A DNA stretch of 64,000 nucleotides from Pseudomonadota bacterium (GCA_026388275.1 JAPLKB010000009.1:56937-120936); one strand, 5' to 3'. Shown: positions 52,478-62,165, counted from the stretch's first letter. Translations and numbers: made by a program. The notes: generated from the sequence alone by a model not told the origin.

Positions 52478-54571
52478 ATGGAAGAACATATTACAATTGA
52501 TTATGCAGGCAGACCACTGACAATAAGTACGGGCGGTGTTGCGAAACAGGCTGACGGCAGTGTGCTGGTACAATACGGCGATACCGTAGTACTCGTCACG
52601 GCAGTTACAGACAAAAGACCATCTGACAGGGATTTTCTTCCCCTTACGGTAAATTATCAGGAGATGTCCTACGCTGCCGGGAGAATACCAGGCGGCTTTT
52701 TGAGAAGAGAAAGCAGGAATTCGGATAAAACGACGCTTACGGCCCGCCTTATAGACAGAGGACTGCGGCCTTTATTCCCAAAGAGTTTTCGAAACGAAAC
52801 TCAGGTAATAGTAAATGTCCTTTCTGTCGATCAGGAGAACGATCCGGTAATACTCGGTATTATCGGCGCTTCCTGTGCATTGACTATTTCACAGATACCC
52901 TTCGGCGGTCCCATGGCCGGAGTAAAAATAGGAAGAAAAGAAGGGGCCTTTATAATAAATCCTTCTGCTGCTGAACTTGAAGAAAGCGATATAGATATAA
53001 TTGTAGCAGGAACAAAAGAAGCTATATTAATGGTCGAAGGCGCGGCAGATTTTGCACCCAGCAATGATCTTATAGAAGCAATCCATTTCGGCCATCAAAG
53101 CCTGCTGCCTTTAATAGAATGCCAGGAAAAATTAAAAGAACTCTGTGGCAAAGAAAAAATGGCAGTCCAGGAAATTGAAATCCCTGATGGATTAAAGGAT
53201 CAAATCAGGGGCAAAATTGAGCAGGATCTGATTGAAGCTTTTGCCATAAGAAACAAACTTGAAAGGTACAGCAAGCAGGATGAGATTCGCGACAATCTGG
53301 TAAAGGAATATGAGGGAACAGAAGCAAGCATCATAATTATGATATTCGAAGATATTATAAGAGATATTCTGCGGCAACAACTCCTTACAACCCGGAAAAG
53401 GATAGACGGCAGATCGCCTGACGAAGTAAGGAATATTACCTGCAAAGCCGGCGTGCTTCCCAGGGCGCATGGTTCGGCCCTTTTCACAAGAGGAGAGACC
53501 CAGGCATTGGCAATAACAACCCTGGGAACTTCTGATGATGAACAGAAGATTGAATCTTTGCAGGAAGGAGAAATATATAAAAACTTCATGCTGCACTATA
53601 ATTTCCCGCCTTTCTCTGTGGGTGAAGTAGGCATGCTGAGAGGGCCATCGAGACGCGAGATAGGTCACGGCAACCTTGCCTTAAGAGCTCTTACGCCGAC
53701 ATTGCCCGAAAGAGATGGTTTTCCTTACACAATAAGAATTGTATCGGAAATTCTCGAATCCAACGGTTCGTCTTCTATGGCAACAGTCTGTGGCGGTTGC
53801 TTATCGCTGATGGATGCCGGAGTGCCGATAAAAGAGCCTGTGGCAGGTATTGCAATGGGTCTTGTAAAAGAAGGTGAAACGGAAATAGTTCTTACCGATA
53901 TACTGGGTGATGAAGATCATCTTGGAGATATGGATTTCAAAGTAGCAGGATCAAAAAGAGGTGTTAACGCCATTCAGATGGATATAAAAATAAAAGGCAT
54001 AACCAAAGAGATTATGTCAAAGGCAGTTACCCAGGCGCAGGAAGGCATAGAAAAGATACTTGGTATTATGGCTGAGACGTTGCCGGGCCCGAGAGAATCA
54101 ATATCCCAGTATGCACCGAGAATGTTTACCATCAAAATTAAAACTGACAAGATACGGGACGTTATCGGCCCTGGTGGAAAAATGATAAGGAGTATCGTAG
54201 AGCAGACAGGCGTGAAAATAGACATAGATGATTCAGGCACTGTAACGATTGCCTCGCCCGATGAAGAATCCGCAGCCAAGGCTATAGAAATAATACAAAA
54301 ATTGACCAAAGAAGTAGAGGTAGGCGAGACCTACTTCGGAAAGGTTGTAAAAGTTTTGGATGCAGGTGTCATTGTCGAACTAGCGCCAGGAGTGGATGGC
54401 TTTGTCCATATCAGCCAGCTTGCCGACGGCTACATAAAAAAGACGTCGGATGTTACCAGAGAAGGTGACGAGTTTATGGTAAAAGTCATAGCTGTTGAGC
54501 CGAACGGTAGAATTAAGTTGTCACGAAAAGCATTACTGAATGAAGAGAAGGGTTGGCCAAAGGATGCATGA
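52478..54571 (+). CDS. pnp: Polynucleotide phosphorylase
   Basis: 697 residues. Two RNase PH domains (GDTVVLVTAVTDKRPSDRDF, GRIPGGFLRRE; and RGETQALAITTLGT, FPPFSVGEVGMLRGPSRREI with GHGNLALRAL), KH (VIGPGGKMIRSIVEQTG) and S1 (YFGKVVKVLDAGVIVELAPG) at the C-terminus. Degrades RNA 3' to 5' using phosphate. Catalytic domain residues DILGDEDHLGDMDFKVAG are intact. Confidence 0.97.
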   Translation: MEEHITIDYAGRPLTISTGGVAKQADGSVLVQYGDTVVLVTAVTDKRPSDRDFLPLTVNYQEMSYAAGRIPGGFLRRESRNSDKTTLTARLIDRGLRPLFPKSFRNETQVIVNVLSVDQENDPVILGIIGASCALTISQIPFGGPMAGVKIGRKEGAFIINPSAAELEESDIDIIVAGTKEAILMVEGAADFAPSNDLIEAIHFGHQSLLPLIECQEKLKELCGKEKMAVQEIEIPDGLKDQIRGKIEQDLIEAFAIRNKLERYSKQDEIRDNLVKEYEGTEASIIIMIFEDIIRDILRQQLLTTRKRIDGRSPDEVRNITCKAGVLPRAHGSALFTRGETQALAITTLGTSDDEQKIESLQEGEIYKNFMLHYNFPPFSVGEVGMLRGPSRREIGHGNLALRALTPTLPERDGFPYTIRIVSEILESNGSSSMATVCGGCLSLMDAGVPIKEPVAGIAMGLVKEGETEIVLTDILGDEDHLGDMDFKVAGSKRGVNAIQMDIKIKGITKEIMSKAVTQAQEGIEKILGIMAETLPGPRESISQYAPRMFTIKIKTDKIRDVIGPGGKMIRSIVEQTGVKIDIDDSGTVTIASPDEESAAKAIEIIQKLTKEVEVGETYFGKVVKVLDAGVIVELAPGVDGFVHISQLADGYIKKTSDVTREGDEFMVKVIAVEPNGRIKLSRKALLNEEKGWPKDA

Positions 54572-54719
54572 CAGCTTCCTGAAATAGTTCAGGAGTCAGA
54601 ATTAAGAATCTCGTATGAAAGATTTGAATTTTTTCTGATTCCTGAATATTAATATCAGAATTCTAAATTTTATCTGATGCGTCTTGCATCCCAATTTAAA
54701 TATAAGGACAATAAAGTAA

Positions 54720-55988
54720 ATGTATAAAAAAACGTCATTAACAAATGGTATCAGCATAGTAACCGAATCTATTCCGTATTTCCCAACCATATCCATGGGG
54801 CTGTGGCTGAAAACTGGAGGAAGGAACGAAAACGAGGTAAATAACGGTATTTCTCATTTTATAGAGCACATGCTTTTTAAAGGAACGTCAAAACGTACCG
54901 CCTTTGATATTGCAAAGGATATGGATGCTGTCGGAGGAACAATAAATGCTTTTACCGGCAAGGAATATACCTGCTTCTATGCACGAACGCTTAGAAAAGA
55001 CATGGACCTTGCCTTTGATATATTATCAGATATGCATAAACATTCTCTTTTTAAAGATGACGACATCGAAAAGGAAAAATATGTGATAATGCAGGAAGTA
55101 AAAATGATCGAGGATAACCCGGAAGAATACATATACGATATGTTCAATGCGTCTTACTTTAAAGGGCATTCTCTCGGATTACCTATCCTTGGCAAAGAGG
55201 AAAATATAGAGCTATTTACAAGGGATGCACTCATAAAACATCTTGAAACCTATTATTCACCGGACAACCTGATCATAACCGCAACCGGCAGAATTAACCA
55301 TGATGTGTTTGTGGAAAAAGTGGAAAAGCTTTTTTGCGATGTAAAAAAACGGGAATCTCAAGAGATACCCATGATTGAACCTGTTCCCTGCAAAAATGTA
55401 AATATTTATGAAAGAGATCTTGAACATATGTATCTCTGTATCGGAACAAAAGGCGTAAGCCAGATTGACAAGAGGAGATATGCCCTTTATGTGCTTAATG
55501 CCATTATGGGTGGGAGCATGAGCTCGCATCTTTTCCAGGAAGTAAGAGAGGAAAGGGGGCTTGTCTATAACATTTATTCTTACGTTAATTGTTACCATGA
55601 TATTGGTACATTCGGTATATCAACCTCAACATCACATGAATCTATGAGAGAAGTTCTGACCCTTGTAAAAGAAGAAATCAGCAGGATACGGGATAATGGT
55701 ATTACTGAAAGCGAGCTTGCTTTCTCCAAAGAACACATAAAAGGAAATCTCTTCATATCGCTGGAGAGTTCTGAAGCCAGAATGGGAAGGCTTGCAAAAA
55801 ACGAGATTTACTTTGGTGAGTATATACCCTTGAAAGAAACTATCCGGGAAATAGACAGCATCAGAAAAGCCGATGTAGACAGTATAGCAAGGGAAATCTT
55901 CGAGGATTTACATAACATACCACTTACGATACTTGGCAGAATAAATAAAACAGATGAAAAGAGTGTCGAAGATATATGGAAGAACTGA
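54720..55988 (+). CDS. M16 family zinc peptidase (processing-peptidase-like)
   Basis: 422 residues. Inverted zinc motif HFIEH (H46, E49, H50) in ISHFIEHMLFKGTSKR, a later Glu in KEKYVIMQEVKMIEDNPEE as third ligand, and the inactive C-terminal half with GGSMSSHLFQEVREERGLVY. Homologues next to pnp (PqqL/YmxG type) are common; substrate unknown. The gene overlaps dut by 13 nt. The gap 54572-54719 after pnp carries AT-rich imperfect repeats (GAATTCT...AGAATT) but no gene. Confidence 0.92.
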   Translation: MYKKTSLTNGISIVTESIPYFPTISMGLWLKTGGRNENEVNNGISHFIEHMLFKGTSKRTAFDIAKDMDAVGGTINAFTGKEYTCFYARTLRKDMDLAFDILSDMHKHSLFKDDDIEKEKYVIMQEVKMIEDNPEEYIYDMFNASYFKGHSLGLPILGKEENIELFTRDALIKHLETYYSPDNLIITATGRINHDVFVEKVEKLFCDVKKRESQEIPMIEPVPCKNVNIYERDLEHMYLCIGTKGVSQIDKRRYALYVLNAIMGGSMSSHLFQEVREERGLVYNIYSYVNCYHDIGTFGISTSTSHESMREVLTLVKEEISRIRDNGITESELAFSKEHIKGNLFISLESSEARMGRLAKNEIYFGEYIPLKETIREIDSIRKADVDSIAREIFEDLHNIPLTILGRINKTDEKSVEDIWKN

Positions 55989-56476
55989 AGGTATTAATTA
56001 CTGCAAAAGAAGGGACTATACTTCCGGAACATGCCACGGAAGCTTCTTCAGGCATGGACCTGCTGGCTTTTATAGATAAACCTGTAACCCTGATGCCGTT
56101 CGAGAGGATGCTTATAGATACGGGTTTATATATAGGTATCCCGGAAGGGTACGAGGCAGAAATAAGACCGCGAAGTGGCCTTGCACATAAATTCGGAATT
56201 ACAATCCTGAACACGCCGGGCACTATAGATAGTGATTACAGAGGCGAGATAAAGGTTCTGCTTATAAATCTCGGCAGAGAACCCTTTACTATCCGAAAAG
56301 GGGACAGGATTGCTCAAATGGTATTTAAGCACGTCATCAGGGCAAACTGGATAGAAGTTGAAGAACTGCCCGAAACAGTAAGGGGAGATGGCGGATTTGG
56401 TTCCACAGGCATCAATTTGACCGAAAATTTACAAATATCGTTTGGCATCCCATATACAGGAAGTTCAAAGAAGTGA
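55976..56476 (+). CDS. dut: dUTP diphosphatase
   Basis: 166 residues; homotrimeric dUTPase with all five motifs: ASSGMDLLAF (I), PRSGLAHKFGI (II), GTIDSDYRGEIKVLLIN (III), GDRIAQMVF (IV) and RGDGGFGSTG (V). A tail of about 20 residues after motif V is longer than usual. Removes dUTP and supplies dUMP. Overlaps the M16 peptidase gene. Followed by a 137-bp element with terminal inverted repeats. Confidence 0.95.
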   Translation: MEELKVLITAKEGTILPEHATEASSGMDLLAFIDKPVTLMPFERMLIDTGLYIGIPEGYEAEIRPRSGLAHKFGITILNTPGTIDSDYRGEIKVLLINLGREPFTIRKGDRIAQMVFKHVIRANWIEVEELPETVRGDGGFGSTGINLTENLQISFGIPYTGSSKK

Positions 56477-56497
56477 ATCATTTAAAGATTTATTATG

Positions 56498-56634
56498 ATA
56501 CCAATTCGGATTCATTTATAGCACCCAGAGGGTACCCGGGCGACGACGACGAGCCGACGCAGGTGTACTATATAGTACATCGAGGAGTGTGAGGAGGAGG
56601 CAACGAAGTTATATGATTGAAGGCGAATTGGTAT
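56498..56634. repeat. MITE-like element with 11-bp terminal inverted repeats
   Basis: ATACCAATTCG (56498-56508) and CGAATTGGTAT (56624-56634) are perfect inverted repeats, with weaker pairing running further in. The interior holds the palindrome TGTACTATATAGTACA (56568-56583) and a GC-rich CGACGACGACGAGCCGACG stretch. It is 137 bp, without a gene. Its right end includes the first two bases of the xer start codon (56633). Confidence 0.6.
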
Positions 56635-57592
56635 GAGCTTATATACATTCCTTGACAGCTACATAAATTATCTAACAACCGAAAGGGGAGCATCGCTTCA
56701 CACTATAGATGCTTACAACAGGGATATTCTGGGGTTTATCAAATATCTTGAACAAGAAACCGATGAAGTCAGATCTTTATCAGAGGTAGAAGAGACCGGT
56801 ATAGAAACCCGGACCGAATCTTTATCTATAGACAGTACGTTAAAGAGTAAAGACTTAACCTCATTAGAATTAACCCCTGATATTGTTGAATCATTCATGG
56901 GCTATCTCAGAGATAAAGGAAAAAAACCAAGGAGTATCGTGAGGACGATCTCAGCTCTCAGGGGGTTTTTTAATTTTCTTCTGGTCGATGGCAATATTTC
57001 CCATAATCCCCTTGAGGATTTAGAGGTTCCGAGATTTAAGATGCCGATTCCCGACGTGTTAAGCGAGGAGGAAATGCTTACGCTGCTCCATATGCCGGGC
57101 GGATCAAGGACATCTGTTCGGGACCGGACAATAATTGAACTATTGTATGCTACGGGCTTGCGGGTATCAGAGCTTATTCAATTGAAAAAGAGCGATATAA
57201 ACCTTGAAGGCGGTTTCCTTATTGCCTCAGGGAAAAGATCAAAAGAAAGAGTTGTGCCGCTTGGTGAGTTTTCCAGGCAGGCCATAAAGCAGTACATTGA
57301 AAAAGAAAAACCTAAAGGCTTATTCCTTTTCCCGAACAAAAAGGGTGAAAAGTTTACAAGACAGACAGTGTGGAAGCTTATCAGAAAATATGGCAAAAAA
57401 ATGGAAAAAACTCATATTTCGCCTCACACCATAAGGCATACCTTTGCAACACATCTTCTTGAAGGCGGGGCAGATTTACGTTCTGTGCAGATATTACTCG
57501 GACACGAAGATATCTCAACGACCCAGATTTATACACATGTTGATAAAAAGAGGTTGAAGGAAGTTCATAAAAAATATCATCCGAGGGGATAA
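56633..57592 (+). CDS. xerD: XerC/XerD-type tyrosine recombinase
   Basis: 319 residues, usual 290-300. N-terminal SAM-like domain (SYINYLTTERGASLHTIDAY, LRDKGKKPRSIVRTISALRG) and catalytic domain with ATGLRVSELIQL (R about 177), SGKRSKERVVPLG (K), HTIRHTFATHLLEGG (H-x-x-R), LLGHEDISTTQIYTHV (H and Tyr nucleophile about 300). About 27 extra residues (ETGIETRTESLSIDST...) are inserted in the N-terminal domain at about 45-72. Probably resolves chromosome dimers. The ATG sits in the terminal repeat of the upstream element and has only a weak SD (GAAGG). Confidence 0.9.
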   Translation: MSLYTFLDSYINYLTTERGASLHTIDAYNRDILGFIKYLEQETDEVRSLSEVEETGIETRTESLSIDSTLKSKDLTSLELTPDIVESFMGYLRDKGKKPRSIVRTISALRGFFNFLLVDGNISHNPLEDLEVPRFKMPIPDVLSEEEMLTLLHMPGGSRTSVRDRTIIELLYATGLRVSELIQLKKSDINLEGGFLIASGKRSKERVVPLGEFSRQAIKQYIEKEKPKGLFLFPNKKGEKFTRQTVWKLIRKYGKKMEKTHISPHTIRHTFATHLLEGGADLRSVQILLGHEDISTTQIYTHVDKKRLKEVHKKYHPRG

Positions 57593-60240
57593 TGAAGATC
57601 ATCACATCCCATAACAACGCCGATTTTGACTCTCTTTCCTCAATGGTTGCTGCAAAAAAATTATATCCTGAAGCTATTTTTGCATTCCCCGGTTCACAGG
57701 AAAAAACTCTAAGGGAATTTCTTATCCACTCTACCCTGTACATATTTGATATTGCCAGGATGAAGGATATTGACTACAGTGCCATAGATACCCTCATTCT
57801 TGTTGACACAAGGCAGAAAGGCAGAATTGGAGAATTTGCGCAAGTCGTTGATTTAAAAAAAGCGAAGATTCACATCTATGATCACCACCCTGCCTCTGAT
57901 GATGATATCAAGGGTGATGTAGAATATATAAAAAGCATAGGTGCAACCGTATCAATGCTCGTGTCCATGATTAAAGAACAGGACATTGACGTATCCCCCG
58001 AAGAAGCAACGGTTATGATGCTCGGCATATATGAAGAGACGGGCAGTTTTCAGTTTCCGTCCACTACGGTGGAAGATTTTGCCGCAGCGTCATTTCTTCT
58101 GTCAAAAGGCGCCAATGTGAATATTGTGTCGGATATGCTCGTAAAAGAACTTACACCGGAGCAGGTATTTCTCCTTAACGATTTAATAAGCAACGCATCT
58201 GTCTATAATATTAACGGTATTGATATAGTGATAACAGAAGTCAGCACGGAAGATTACGTAGGAGATCTTGCTGTTATTGTACATAAATTCCGTGATATGG
58301 AAAATTTAAACGTGATCTTTGCTATCTTCAGAATGGAAGACAGGGTATATATTATCGGCAGGAGCAGGATAGCCCAGGTTGATGTGGGGCATATCCTTTC
58401 TTTATTTGGCGGCGGCGGCCATAAAGAAGCTGCTTCTTCAACAGTAAAAGATATGACGATCATCGAAGCCCGGGATAGACTCATACAGCTTCTTAAAAAC
58501 AATATAAAATCCCTGTGGAAGGCAAAGGACATCATGTTTTTCCCGGTTAAATCAGTGGATGCCGAATGCCCCATCAGTGAAGCAAACAATATTATGGTAA
58601 AGTACAACATAAACGCCCTCCCTGTTTTATCGAATGAAAAAGTTGTAGGCGTCATTACCCGTCAGATTGTGGAAAAAGCGGCTTTCCATAAACTTGAAAA
58701 CATACCGGTAAAGGAATATATGTCCACAGAAACTTCAACCGTTAAACCGGATGACTCTCTGGAAAAGGTAAAAGAAATTATTATCGGCAATGGCCAGCGG
58801 TTTCTCCCCGTGACCAAAGAGGAAGGGCTTGTAGGTGCAATCACCAGAACAGACCTTTTAAGGATTCTTGAGGATGAAATATCAAAAACCGTCCTTGGAA
58901 AACTTGAAATCCACGATATGTATGAAAAAAAGAAAAACGTAAAGAAGCTCATGGAGGAAAGGCTTGACAAAGAGTCCCTGGACAAACTTGCCGATATCGG
59001 CAGTCTGGCAGACAGAATGGGATATCACGCCCATTTGGTAGGCGGATTTGTTAGAGACCTTTTACTGCGCAATGAAAACAATGATATCGACATCGTAATA
59101 GAAGGCGACGGAATACTGTTTGCTGAAGAAATATCACGGGTATTCAATGCAAAAGTCCGGCAGCATAAAGAATTTGCTACTGCAAAGGTTACCTATAAGG
59201 ACGGTTTTAAAGTAGATATCGCAACTGCAAGACTTGAATACTATAAAGCCCCGGCAGCTCTTCCTACCGTGGAACACAGCTCGCTGAAGCTTGATCTTCA
59301 CAGAAGGGATTTTACAATAAACACGCTTGCCATATCGCTGAACAAAAATACCTTCGGGCAACTGTTTGACTTTTTTGGCGCACAGAGAGACATTAAAGAA
59401 AAAACTATCAGAGTTCTGCATAGCCTGAGTTTTGTTGAAGACCCGACGCGCGTGTTCAGGGCTATCAGGTTTGAGATCAGATTTGGTTTTCACATCGGGA
59501 AACATACCATGAATCTGATAAAAAATGCTGTGAAGATGAATTTCCTTTCAAAAATACGCGGTAAAAGGGTGTGGGCTGAACTTACGCTCATTCTGCTGGA
59601 AGATGAGCCGGAAAAGATATTAAAAAGGCTGCAGGACATTGACCTTCTGAGGTTCATATACCCCGGCCTTACCTTCAACAAAGATAAGGAAAGACTTTTT
59701 AACCATATGCATGCGGTGTTTAAATGGTACGAACTTCTTTACAAGGGTATAGAATGCGATAGGGTCCAGTACTATCTTTTGGGACTTATCGACCAGATGA
59801 AAGATGAGGAAATCATAGAATTTTGTAAAATAACAGAAATGTCAGAGGCGTTGAAACGAAAAACCATTGATAATTCAAATAAAATAAAAGAGATAACACT
59901 GAAATTTGCTTTTGAGTTCCAAACAATGAAAAAAAGCGAAATTTGCAAACATCTGGAACCGCTTTCAGAAGAAGCAAAGTTGCTTATTATGGCAAAAACC
60001 AGGTCTGAACCAATAAAAAAAGCTATTTCAAATTATATTACTTATATAGATACTCTCAATCCTGTGCTGAACGGGGAAGATCTTAAAAACATGGGGATAA
60101 AGGAGGGGCCTGTATATAAAAAGATCCTGGATATGCTTAGAGAGGCAAAGATAGATTTGGGTTTAAAGACAAAAGAAGATGAGATAAAATTTATAAGGGA
60201 GTACACTGAGAAGGAAGGTTTTTTAATAGAGCAACGATAA
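57592..60240 (+). CDS. cca: DHH-CBS-nucleotidyltransferase fusion (A-adding/CCA tRNA nucleotidyltransferase)
   Basis: 882 residues, three parts. DHH/DHHA1 phosphoesterase (1-305): NNADFDSLSS, ILVDTR, YDHHPAS and LFGGGGHKEAASS. A CBS pair (about 312-430): VDAECPISEANNIMVKY, STETSTVKPDDSLEKV. A class II polyA/CCA nucleotidyltransferase (about 455-880): HLVGGFVRDLLL with NDIDIVIEGDG (metal DxD), RRDFTINTLAIS, FVEDPTRVFRAIRF. This is the A-adding type known from Aquifex and Deltaproteobacteria, where a separate CC-adding enzyme is expected. The stop of xerD overlaps the start (TAATG). Confidence 0.92.
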   Translation: MKIITSHNNADFDSLSSMVAAKKLYPEAIFAFPGSQEKTLREFLIHSTLYIFDIARMKDIDYSAIDTLILVDTRQKGRIGEFAQVVDLKKAKIHIYDHHPASDDDIKGDVEYIKSIGATVSMLVSMIKEQDIDVSPEEATVMMLGIYEETGSFQFPSTTVEDFAAASFLLSKGANVNIVSDMLVKELTPEQVFLLNDLISNASVYNINGIDIVITEVSTEDYVGDLAVIVHKFRDMENLNVIFAIFRMEDRVYIIGRSRIAQVDVGHILSLFGGGGHKEAASSTVKDMTIIEARDRLIQLLKNNIKSLWKAKDIMFFPVKSVDAECPISEANNIMVKYNINALPVLSNEKVVGVITRQIVEKAAFHKLENIPVKEYMSTETSTVKPDDSLEKVKEIIIGNGQRFLPVTKEEGLVGAITRTDLLRILEDEISKTVLGKLEIHDMYEKKKNVKKLMEERLDKESLDKLADIGSLADRMGYHAHLVGGFVRDLLLRNENNDIDIVIEGDGILFAEEISRVFNAKVRQHKEFATAKVTYKDGFKVDIATARLEYYKAPAALPTVEHSSLKLDLHRRDFTINTLAISLNKNTFGQLFDFFGAQRDIKEKTIRVLHSLSFVEDPTRVFRAIRFEIRFGFHIGKHTMNLIKNAVKMNFLSKIRGKRVWAELTLILLEDEPEKILKRLQDIDLLRFIYPGLTFNKDKERLFNHMHAVFKWYELLYKGIECDRVQYYLLGLIDQMKDEEIIEFCKITEMSEALKRKTIDNSNKIKEITLKFAFEFQTMKKSEICKHLEPLSEEAKLLIMAKTRSEPIKKAISNYITYIDTLNPVLNGEDLKNMGIKEGPVYKKILDMLREAKIDLGLKTKEDEIKFIREYTEKEGFLIEQR

Positions 60241-60298
60241 ATGGTTTTTGAAATTAAGGATTTCCAAATCAGGAATCCAGAATGAGGGGTAAGAGAAA

Positions 60299-60988
60299 AT
60301 GGACCTTTTAGTCCCGGCACTTGAAGTAAAAATGGAATGCTATGAAGGACCTCTTGCTGTAATGATTACCCTTATAAAGAAGAATAAAGTAAGCATCTGG
60401 GATATACCCCTTGCAATGATTACGGATAGGTTTTTAAAGTATGTGGAACTTGTGAGCACCATGAATCTGAAGATAGCCGAAGATTTTATTGAGATGGCTT
60501 CTCTCCTGATATTTATCAAATCAAAGATGCTCCTTCCGACAATCAATTCACAGGATGAAGACGACCCAAGGGAAGAGCTGATCGACAGGATCATTGAATA
60601 TGAGAAGGTCAAAAGTATGGCTGAGAACATAGACAACCTTTCCATGCTTGGCAGGGACACCTTCAGCAGGGGCATAAAAACAATTGACGGGCAGACGGAG
60701 TATGACCTCCTTGAGCTTTGCAATATATTCCTTGAAATATTAAAAAATAATGAAGAGAGATTTATCGTTATCAGGGAAATAAAGCCGACACTTGAAGAAA
60801 AATTACAGATGCTGAAAACCATTCTTGACTCAACAGGTCTTTTTGTGTGGAATATAAACGATCCGTTTGAACAGGCTGATAAAATTGCCACAATGCTCGG
60901 AATGCTTGAACTCACAAAGATAAAAATGGCAACCATTTCTCAGCGAAAACCTTTCGGGAAGATAATGCTTAAGAGAAGAGAAAACTAA
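60299..60988 (+). CDS. scpA: Segregation and condensation protein A
   Basis: 229 residues, near the usual 250. The N-terminal YEGPLAVMITLIKKNKVSIW, DIPLAMITDRFLKYV and the AEDFIEMASLLIFIKSKMLL block identify ScpA; the C-terminal winged helix is present. It bridges the SMC heads for chromosome condensation. scpB does not follow; a signal peptide peptidase gene does, 21 bp after the stop. SD is weak (GAGAAAATGG). Confidence 0.92.
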   Translation: MDLLVPALEVKMECYEGPLAVMITLIKKNKVSIWDIPLAMITDRFLKYVELVSTMNLKIAEDFIEMASLLIFIKSKMLLPTINSQDEDDPREELIDRIIEYEKVKSMAENIDNLSMLGRDTFSRGIKTIDGQTEYDLLELCNIFLEILKNNEERFIVIREIKPTLEEKLQMLKTILDSTGLFVWNINDPFEQADKIATMLGMLELTKIKMATISQRKPFGKIMLKRREN

Positions 60989-61009
60989 ATACTAAAGAGA
61001 GGTTAAAAT

Positions 61010-61867
61010 ATGCCGAGCAGAAAAGCACGGATAATTCTTCTGGTAGTTCTGGTATTAATTGCAATAATATTTTTTGGTTCTATGGCAGTGGGTATCGGTG
61101 ATGGAATGTTCAGGGAAAAGATAGGCGTTGTGGAGATAAGCGGTGTGATTGCTGAATCAAAAGATGTTATGGAAGATATAGTCAGGTTTAAAGAAGATGA
61201 CAGCATAAAAGGGGTGATCATCAGGATAAATTCCCCCGGAGGCTCTGTCGGCCCCAGCCAGGAGATATACAGTGAAGTCATAAAATTGAAGGCGAAAAAA
61301 AAGGTCTATACATCTATGGGTTCTGTATGTGCCTCGGGCGGATACTATATTGCCGTTGCAGGAGAAAAAATCTATGCCATGCCTGCTACAATAACCGGCA
61401 GCATTGGCGTTATCATGGAGCATATGATCGTAGAAGACCTTTTTAAGAAGATAGGTTTACAGTCAAATACCATAAAGTCAGGTGCATTCAAGGATGCAGG
61501 CACTCCCTTCAGGAAGATGAAAGACGATGAAAAGGCATATTTTCAGGGTATACTGGACGGTATCCATGAGCAATTTATAAAGGTTGTAGCTCAGGAGAGA
61601 AAACTGCCTGTAGAAACTGTAAAGAAGCTTTCAGACGGAAGGATTTTTATCGGGACACAGGCAAAGGATTTAAAGCTTGTCGATAATATAGGCACTTTCT
61701 ACGATACGGTAGATGGTATGAGAAAAGCTTTGAATATGAAGGACAAACCTCTCCTCGTATACGGCAAGAAACCCTTCTCTCTTATGAAATGGCTCGTATC
61801 GTCCATGACCAAAGAAGTAATATCCGAATATTTTTCCGGAATGTTCAAATACAGTGTAAGTCCTTAA
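61010..61867 (+). CDS. sppA: Signal peptide peptidase SppA (short form)
   Basis: 285 residues. N-terminal membrane anchor (8-30), then the S49 core: GVVEISGVIAES, IRINSPGGSVGPSQEIY, Ser nucleophile S109 in SVCASGGYYIAVA and GSIGVI; K156 in TIKSGAFKDAG is the likely general base. The short form is made of one catalytic half and works as an oligomer. It degrades leftover signal peptides in the inner membrane. Followed by a terminator-like hairpin. Confidence 0.93.
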   Translation: MPSRKARIILLVVLVLIAIIFFGSMAVGIGDGMFREKIGVVEISGVIAESKDVMEDIVRFKEDDSIKGVIIRINSPGGSVGPSQEIYSEVIKLKAKKKVYTSMGSVCASGGYYIAVAGEKIYAMPATITGSIGVIMEHMIVEDLFKKIGLQSNTIKSGAFKDAGTPFRKMKDDEKAYFQGILDGIHEQFIKVVAQERKLPVETVKKLSDGRIFIGTQAKDLKLVDNIGTFYDTVDGMRKALNMKDKPLLVYGKKPFSLMKWLVSSMTKEVISEYFSGMFKYSVSP

Positions 61868-61899
61868 AAGCGCCTTATTGTTCTGTTTCTTGCGCTTTT
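61866..61899 (+). terminator. Terminator-like hairpin after sppA
   Basis: AAAAGCGC (61866-61873) pairs with GCGCTTTT (61892-61899) and runs into T's. The 18-nt loop is long. It would end the long rimP-to-sppA gene series. Confidence 0.5.
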
Positions 61900-61929
61900 T
61901 AAGCATTTTATTTACCTTTTCACTTGGTC

Positions 61930-62165
61930 GGGCAACGGCATTTAGGGAATGTTTATCTGCGGCGGTCTGCTGCGCCTTGCGATCTTCCGACGTACATTGA
62001 GTACGTCTCCAGCCTGCAAAGCTTGCAGCCCATCCACATCTAAGCCATTCCCTAAATGCCGTTGCCCACTCAATCCGGCTTAGCATCTACATTGATGCTA
62101 AGCCGGAATAAAGAAGGTGGCAAGTTTCTTCAGTTTCAATTCTATTTTCTGCCTTCCCCTTATTT
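61930..62165 (+). repeat. Structured repeat, copy 3 of 3 (best paired)
   Basis: Outer stem perfect over 22 bp: 61930-61951 with 62046-62067. Inside are the small palindromes GACGTAC/GTACGTC (61988-62006 region) and CTGCAAAGCTTGCAG. Then comes a perfect 13-bp hairpin with 6-nt loop (62075-62087/62094-62106), and a tail AATAAAGAAGGTGGCAAG shared with copy 2 and extending to about 62165. It starts 30 bp after the sppA terminator. It takes up about 240 bp of the 775-bp gene-poor stretch 61868-62642. Confidence 0.8.
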
